This document shows, piece by piece, positions 14,401-17,770 of a DNA stretch of 17,770 bases (positions within the stretch are counted from its first letter, which is position 1; each line of letters starts with the position of its first letter). The stretch is from CAZQKW01 sp964594075. GTDB taxonomy: Bacteria; Desulfobacterota; WTBG01; CAIYCZ01. The translations under genes and the position numbers were made by a program. The stretch lies in NCBI GenBank assembly GCA_964594075.1, contig CAZQKW010000061.1, forward strand, positions 1-17,770. The letters are read 5' to 3'. The notes under the pieces were generated by a model. That model saw only the letters and a list, made by a program, of their open reading frames with translations. It did not search any database and was not told the DNA's origin.

Positions 14401-17035
14401 TAAGGTGCCACAATTCTACCGGATCATGGCAATCAATCGATACGGTTGCTTGGGCGCGGATGCCATTATATGTATTCACGATGCGGAGGCTCGAACGATC
14501 TATCCAGGTTATACCGTAATCAGGTCCCGCCTTTCCTACCGGTCGGAATGTCAACGACCAGAGCCGTTGTGGATCATCAACTGGAGCAGACACATCTTTA
14601 AAGTAGAAAAATTTTCCGCGCCATTGCAGCGGGTCATGGAGCCTGCGGGTAATGTCAATTTCTTGGCCACGACGCACACAGCTAAAGACGCTGCTCCAGC
14701 CGCGTCCGTCTGCTGCCAAGGTTAAGGTATAAAAGCCATTATGAATGACCATGGAGTCGCCATTAAGATTTGGTGCAAACACAGCTCCCGGTTTAAACTG
14801 CACCGGCTTGCGTTGTGCCCCGTGCAAACGCCCAAGCAGCACCACCCCTGTGCACAACGCCAGGATGAGAAATGAGCCGGCAATAAGCGCCGGAGGAAAT
14901 AAAACCTGCGGATGTGCCCGGGCAATTAATTCGGCACCATCCCAAGCAATATGCCATTCATTGCCCCGCGGTATATAGAACGGAATCAACAGTGGTGCCC
15001 ACGTGACAAATCGGCGCAGCCCCGATGGAATAGCGCGGGTTTTCATTGAATGGCCAAAAAAACGGGCAATCTTCTCATCAACCACATCCATGCCGACAAA
15101 CGACAGATTTACCAGTGTTGCCACGCGCAGCCCCATGTGGTCTATGAAGATAGCGATACGCAGCCAGTCATAGGCCAGAAGATTGGTGAAGGTCTGCAAA
15201 CTCCAGGAGCGAAAGGCTTCGGGAGTGGACGTAATGTATTTCAAAGTAGCCGTCGCAGTGCGTATTGCTCCATCCTGATTATACCAAGTAGGATCAGGCG
15301 ACAGACGCAGAAACGAGTAAATAACCGGTGCCATCCATAAGCCCCAGCGCTGCACGCGAAAAGCCTGCTCCACCAATACGACCAGACCCCGTTGGGTAAA
15401 GAGATTACGGAGCGGCATGGTGCTGCGCTGAATCAGTGCAGTGAGTGCCACCAGGTTGATACTGAATAAGGGCGCAGCAATTGACCAGTTGATGACCCCG
15501 GAAAGTGATTCGTTGTAAAACAGGCGCACGCCACCCCCTGTTGAACCCAGATTCATCGCTCCCCATTTGCTGAACAGCGGATAGATAATATAATTTTCTG
15601 TTTGCAGACCTGCCGCAGCATTTGACAGGATCGCATAACTCTTAAACTTTGTCGCTACCACACCGGTCTGCATATTGTCAAAATACCAACAGAGGGCTCC
15701 GCCGACAATGCCCCCCATGATTGCCTCAGACAGATATATCCGTGGCGCCTGCATTTTGAGGCGCTGGCCAAAAATCTTAACATGCAGAAAATCTCGCAGC
15801 AGATTGACCCCAGCATAGGCAATAGCCCCGGCTGCGAGGCCAAAGGCAAACCGGTAGGCAGACGTGGCAAACGGCAGGCCCTCGCGCAGTGCGAAGGCAA
15901 TGGCCGCACCCACCGCGCCGCCTCGCAGACAATGATCCCACCGGGCATAGTTATTTCGCAAGCGCACAAAAAATTTCAGGCTGCCCTCAAAACTTTCAAT
16001 AATTGTTTTACCAAGGGGAAACAGGAGAATACCTGCAACACTTGCACTGGCAATGGGGTATGTAACAAGCAGAAACCACAAGCTTGAAATTGAAATGGCC
16101 CCGGAAACGATATGAATTAATCCCATAAATACGCCGCTGTAAACAGCGCCCTGCAGCAAGCCGCTCCTAAAGTGGGCAGGGCCCCAGTACCAAGCAGGGT
16201 GCCTGCTATGCAGGGCATCCATGATAATACCGGTAAGCAAAAACGTCTGTGCCCATAAACCCGCCTGCGAGACGATCGCTGCAGCAACAGCGGCAAGCGC
16301 ACCCATCGGGGGAGGGAGCATTGTAAGTGCGGTTCCTGTCCCAAGGTTTGCAATTGTTGGCGTAACAGAGGCAAACAGACCGCTTGCTATCAGCAAAATG
16401 TGCAAGCGCACATCGCGCAGCAGCCTGCCGGCTAATAGCAGAATAAGGCTGTTTGCAACCGCTTCATTTATAAAGATAAGCACCAGTGACTTCCCGATCC
16501 ATTGCAGAAAATCGGGGGACATGACCGTTCCACACATGCAAAGACTGCCGAGCTGTGCAAGCAGCTTGGGTGACTGTAACAGCAGCATACAATTGAAAAG
16601 AAACGGCACTACAAGGATAACGCTGCCTGTTCCTAAAGAAATATGCCGGCCTTTTGAGAACGTGCTGCGGGCATGCAGTACGAGGTAAAGAATACATGCT
16701 ATTGCTGCAGTCGGGCTGGTGATGGTTAAGAGGTCATGCCATGCGTCCGGTGCCTTCCATATGGTCAATTCAGGAGTTGCAGCATATGCAAGCGCACCTG
16801 CAATAATCGCATCCTGCATGGCTTCGGCAACGGTCAGGTGTCGTCCGGTAAACCCGCATTTAATAATCTCTGCTGCAAGCATACACAGCAGGGCTGCAGA
16901 GAAAATGCTCGCCGTTCCACTGCCCTCCTGCACAAAAATACCTGCAGCCGCAATCATGCAGGCGCCAGTTACATACATGCCCATCGTAATGAGTAAGTTT
17001 ATAGTATCTTTTTTATCAAGCGCTTCTAATCGCAT
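11444..17035 (-). CDS. Polytopic membrane protein fused to an NdvB-like GH94 glucan phosphorylase region
   Basis: The protein has 1863 residues. Residues 1 to about 735 hold roughly 15 hydrophobic spans and match no family I recognise; the last span ends in GRLHGAQRK, so by the positive-inside rule the rest is probably cytoplasmic. Two beta-sandwich domains (about 755-1030 and 1105-1345) match the pair ahead of the catalytic barrel in cyclic beta-1,2-glucan synthase (VELTSYREFAL; GYGVVLNNEGELYSF; NSQQNGITPFSLN). A helical barrel (about 1395-1800) has YGYRDQLQDML (1423-1433), GTGDWNDGLN with Asp1563/Asp1566, one of which should be the general acid, GRGESIWLGFF, and PPGVRENGGQYSHG (Glu1706 to Gly1714). 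GH94 enzymes phosphorolyse beta-glucans to glucose 1-phosphate or run in reverse; in NdvB this part controls chain length. GT84 and the cyclisation region of NdvB (about 2800 residues) are not seen. It lies upstream of opgG. The start ATG 17035 has only a weak AGG. Confidence 0.88.
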   Translation of the reverse strand: MRLEALDKKDTINLLITMGMYVTGACMIAAAGIFVQEGSGTASIFSAALLCMLAAEIIKCGFTGRHLTVAEAMQDAIIAGALAYAATPELTIWKAPDAWHDLLTITSPTAAIACILYLVLHARSTFSKGRHISLGTGSVILVVPFLFNCMLLLQSPKLLAQLGSLCMCGTVMSPDFLQWIGKSLVLIFINEAVANSLILLLAGRLLRDVRLHILLIASGLFASVTPTIANLGTGTALTMLPPPMGALAAVAAAIVSQAGLWAQTFLLTGIIMDALHSRHPAWYWGPAHFRSGLLQGAVYSGVFMGLIHIVSGAISISSLWFLLVTYPIASASVAGILLFPLGKTIIESFEGSLKFFVRLRNNYARWDHCLRGGAVGAAIAFALREGLPFATSAYRFAFGLAAGAIAYAGVNLLRDFLHVKIFGQRLKMQAPRIYLSEAIMGGIVGGALCWYFDNMQTGVVATKFKSYAILSNAAAGLQTENYIIYPLFSKWGAMNLGSTGGGVRLFYNESLSGVINWSIAAPLFSINLVALTALIQRSTMPLRNLFTQRGLVVLVEQAFRVQRWGLWMAPVIYSFLRLSPDPTWYNQDGAIRTATATLKYITSTPEAFRSWSLQTFTNLLAYDWLRIAIFIDHMGLRVATLVNLSFVGMDVVDEKIARFFGHSMKTRAIPSGLRRFVTWAPLLIPFYIPRGNEWHIAWDGAELIARAHPQVLFPPALIAGSFLILALCTGVVLLGRLHGAQRKPVQFKPGAVFAPNLNGDSMVIHNGFYTLTLAADGRGWSSVFSCVRRGQEIDITRRLHDPLQWRGKFFYFKDVSAPVDDPQRLWSLTFRPVGKAGPDYGITWIDRSSLRIVNTYNGIRAQATVSIDCHDPVELWHLRLTNLELRNRTVELTSYREFALNVSDAYLRHPDFNSLHIGTWFIPALNAIIAQNRLLKDDHKNPTLRKISPEVAFHAVGRLPVSTIKILGYEDSRQFFIGHGSVALPDGLEKTARCVSDDGLLYTFDPAASLRLQISLAPASSIDLIFADGYAGSMTQAQQLIQKHLLIPAPPQSLVQASLEKRRTLHHWGVPADEPVSCQRPEKKPCFCFSPDGTELHTGWDTPRPWTHVIAHSHGYGVVLNNEGELYSFMGNSQQNGITPFSLNNVPVQIPGQTLYLYNLKTGTVDGPTFLPFRRKDEPYNVIFGRGYAVYQKQAAEVDLEYTIFVLPDEPAEVRILKIKNKSVHQLSFRVVPYFQIMLGEISLDTRGKILAHYDETLQALFFSNPQNDFYRGHAFVATSLPVETYETVRARFVGGAQRDFTCPFMAEYGVSDGLQPDDGFRIASFAGTLSVAAGAEETVVIVIGQTTDLNKARTIITTYRDRATASAALHSTKSWWADILSVMRIQTSDQGFDRMVNDWLPYQVLAAHLWGRIGPNQRSGGYGYRDQLQDMLPLLYLYPEMARRQILLHASQQFFAGDVMQWWHQSWEDRTGLGVRNRASDPHLWLPYLVYQYAEATGDLSILDEELGYLEGRRIPRDREGLMFAPRPSRDREPLYRHCIRAIDLTLERLGQHGIPLIGTGDWNDGLNLVGFQGRGESIWLGFFLYDVLVHFAPLAGMKEGRKKEQRYLAEAQKLRSALNSMWRNGRYVRAVTDRGEEMVFDDALTASWPVISEAVDFDRAVAVMERALRHLEKEHLVLLLSPAFTECSQPNPGKIADYPPGVRENGGQYSHGASWLVDALVRLSTRAHDAGETVRAEQFLKKALEIWIKISPLDDITLDNINRYGLPPHQQAADVYCGEGYLGRGGWSWYTGAAARMLWAAYKILGLKMHNGDLVIPRSIFVPKGAIKVNRLLYKGVHYTAANYSEEAVPVSSHNKAFSRN

Positions 17036-17098
17036 ATCATACCTGGGAATCTTATCTATCTGATAATATCGGACTAAACCGAGCCATATTAATGCGTT

Positions 17099-17149
17099 AT
17101 TGTTAACAATTTTATGGCAGATGATAGGTTGTCCTGCAACGTCTCACAA
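17099..17149 (-). promoter_or_regulatory. Predicted promoter of the GH94-opgG unit with palindromic operator candidate
   Basis: On the minus strand TTGTGA (17149-17144) and TATCAT (17126-17121, five of six matches) are spaced by 17 bases, placing the transcript start near 17114 and leaving about 80 bases of leader. Immediately downstream is the perfect 12-bp palindrome ATTGTTAACAAT (17099-17110), right after the start site where a repressor would block transcription. Confidence 0.45.
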
Positions 17150-17231
17150 CCGTTTTTTTAGAAAAAAATTGTACGCTGAAAAACTGATTGATTATATTTA
17201 TGGGATGTATACGGGTGAGTGCCGGCAGAAT

Positions 17232-17268
17232 AAAAAACCCCGACCTGTCGCTCAGCAGATTGGGGTTT
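17232..17268 (-). terminator. Rho-independent terminator of the cold-shock gene
   Basis: On the minus strand AAACCCC (17268-17262) pairs with GGGGTTT (17241-17235). The interior adds a CTG/CAG pairing around an 8-base loop, and the 3' arm runs into six T residues (17237-17232). It starts 20 bases after the cold-shock gene stop and separates that gene from the GH94-opgG unit. Confidence 0.85.
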
Positions 17269-17288
17269 ATAGGGCATGCCTTAATTAG

Positions 17289-17489
17289 TTAAAGCTTGCT
17301 AACGTTTACAGCCTGAAGCCCTTTGGGACCCTTCTGCACGTCAAAGGAAACCTGGTCGCCTTCGCTCAAACTTTTATGTCCACTGCCGTTAATGCCAGTG
17401 TAATGGACAAATACATCTTCTCCTTCAGCCTGCTGAATAAAGCCAAAACCTTTTGATTCGTTAAACCATTTTACTGTTCCGTTCTTCAT
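17289..17489 (-). CDS. Cold-shock protein, CspA family
   Basis: This 66-residue single cold-shock domain binds single-stranded RNA and DNA and melts mRNA structure in the cytoplasm. Length and sequence are typical: NGTVKWFNESKGFGFI with RNP1 (KGFGFI, 13-18), EDVFVHYTGI with RNP2 (VFVHY, 26-30), then LSEGDQVSFDVQKGPKGLQAVNV. In many family members the RNP2 motif is VFVHF or VFVHW; Tyr here keeps the aromatic stacking surface. AAAGGA nine bases before ATG 17489 is a good ribosome-binding site. It is followed by a strong terminator, so it is a separate transcription unit from the GH94 gene. Whether it is cold-inducible or constitutive cannot be told from the protein. Confidence 0.95.
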   Translation of the reverse strand: MKNGTVKWFNESKGFGFIQQAEGEDVFVHYTGINGSGHKSLSEGDQVSFDVQKGPKGLQAVNVSKL

Positions 17490-17573
17490 TGAATAAAATC
17501 CTTTCTTTATGTGCGGTGATCCGCTTCACGCGGACTCATTATGGTACATCCAGTATGAAGTGCCTTTAAATAC
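17490..17573 (-). promoter_or_regulatory. Leader region of the cold-shock gene
   Basis: Between the upstream terminator-like hairpin and the gene are 84 bases with the ribosome-binding site AAAGGA and a 5-bp hairpin, TCCGC-GTGAA-GCGGA on the minus strand (17534-17520). CATAAT could serve as a -10 but lacks a -35 at the right distance. Cold-shock genes often have structured leaders that control translation, and this hairpin may be part of one. Confidence 0.3.
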
Positions 17574-17615
17574 AAAAATCGCAACCACAGTTTGAGCGAA
17601 GCACCATGATTGCGA
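17574..17615 (-). terminator. Terminator-like hairpin upstream of the cold-shock gene
   Basis: On the minus strand TCGCAATCA (17615-17607) pairs with TGGTTGCGA (17587-17579) in a 9-bp stem with one G-T pair, followed directly by five T (17578-17574). The most economical reading is the terminator of a minus-strand gene beyond the right edge. It could also be an attenuator in a long cold-shock leader. The remaining bases to 17770 contain no gene that I can support. Confidence 0.6.
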
Positions 17616-17770
17616 CTATTTTTCTGCTACCGCCTATTAATTTTCTACTATAGCAAAAATCATCTAGTTCCCTGGACCTTAAAAGCTCAACAACGGTGTA
17701 CTGTTTGTTGTAAAAATTTTCGATCATTTGGGTTTTTAGTAAGCAAAAAGCGACTTTTATATCGATAAAA

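Noticed and set aside
14174..14725. Plus-strand 183-codon frame inside the GH94 gene
   Set aside because: It is antisense to the recognisable first beta-sandwich domain and its translation resembles nothing.
11444..17035. Complete cyclic beta-1,2-glucan synthase (NdvB)
   Set aside because: Only the beta-sandwich and GH94 part is recognisable; the chain is about 900 residues shorter than NdvB and no GT84-like segment is visible.

Overview
The window reads as chromosomal DNA of a Gram-negative-type bacterium. Two predicted lipoproteins, two other signal-peptide proteins and a periplasmic OpgG homologue point to an inner membrane plus periplasm. Base composition looks mid-range (not computed). 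Ribosome-binding sites are scarce: most starts lack a visible AGGAGG-like motif. No phage, transposase or CRISPR genes are visible. I cannot name the phylum; a little-cultured lineage such as Omnitrophota or another PVC-like group is a guess from the mix of genes only.

Left part (1-5616). On the minus strand lie a short exported ORF that looks like the cut-off N-terminus of a beta-helix protein (23-295) and a transglutaminase-like lipoprotein (383-1039). A 460-base stretch follows without a convincing gene. On the plus strand come a PutP-type sodium/proline symporter, a small exported IPT/TIG protein, and SelB, the elongation factor for selenocysteine insertion. No selA, selC, selD or selenoprotein gene is visible here.

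Middle part (5838-9667). Three minus-strand genes form a likely unit, read from right to left: a hotdog thioesterase, ribF (FAD synthesis) and a family 2 glycosyltransferase. A tRNA-Leu(CAG) gene with encoded CCA and its own promoter sits divergently beside them. It is followed by a plus-strand lipoprotein with a very tyrosine-rich centre and a charged, probably helical tail.

Right part (9713-17489). The most interesting locus is a two-gene minus-strand unit. A cold-shock protein gene with a clear terminator lies upstream. Then comes a 1863-residue protein with about 15 membrane spans followed by the double beta-sandwich and GH94 phosphorylase region of cyclic beta-1,2-glucan synthase (NdvB), but without a recognisable GT84 synthase domain. 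About 100 bases later comes opgG, a periplasmic glucan protein of the family now known to include beta-1,2-glucanases (GH186). Together they suggest a beta-1,2-glucan or osmoregulated periplasmic glucan pathway organised differently from both the classical opgGH operon and NdvB. That functional reading is inference.
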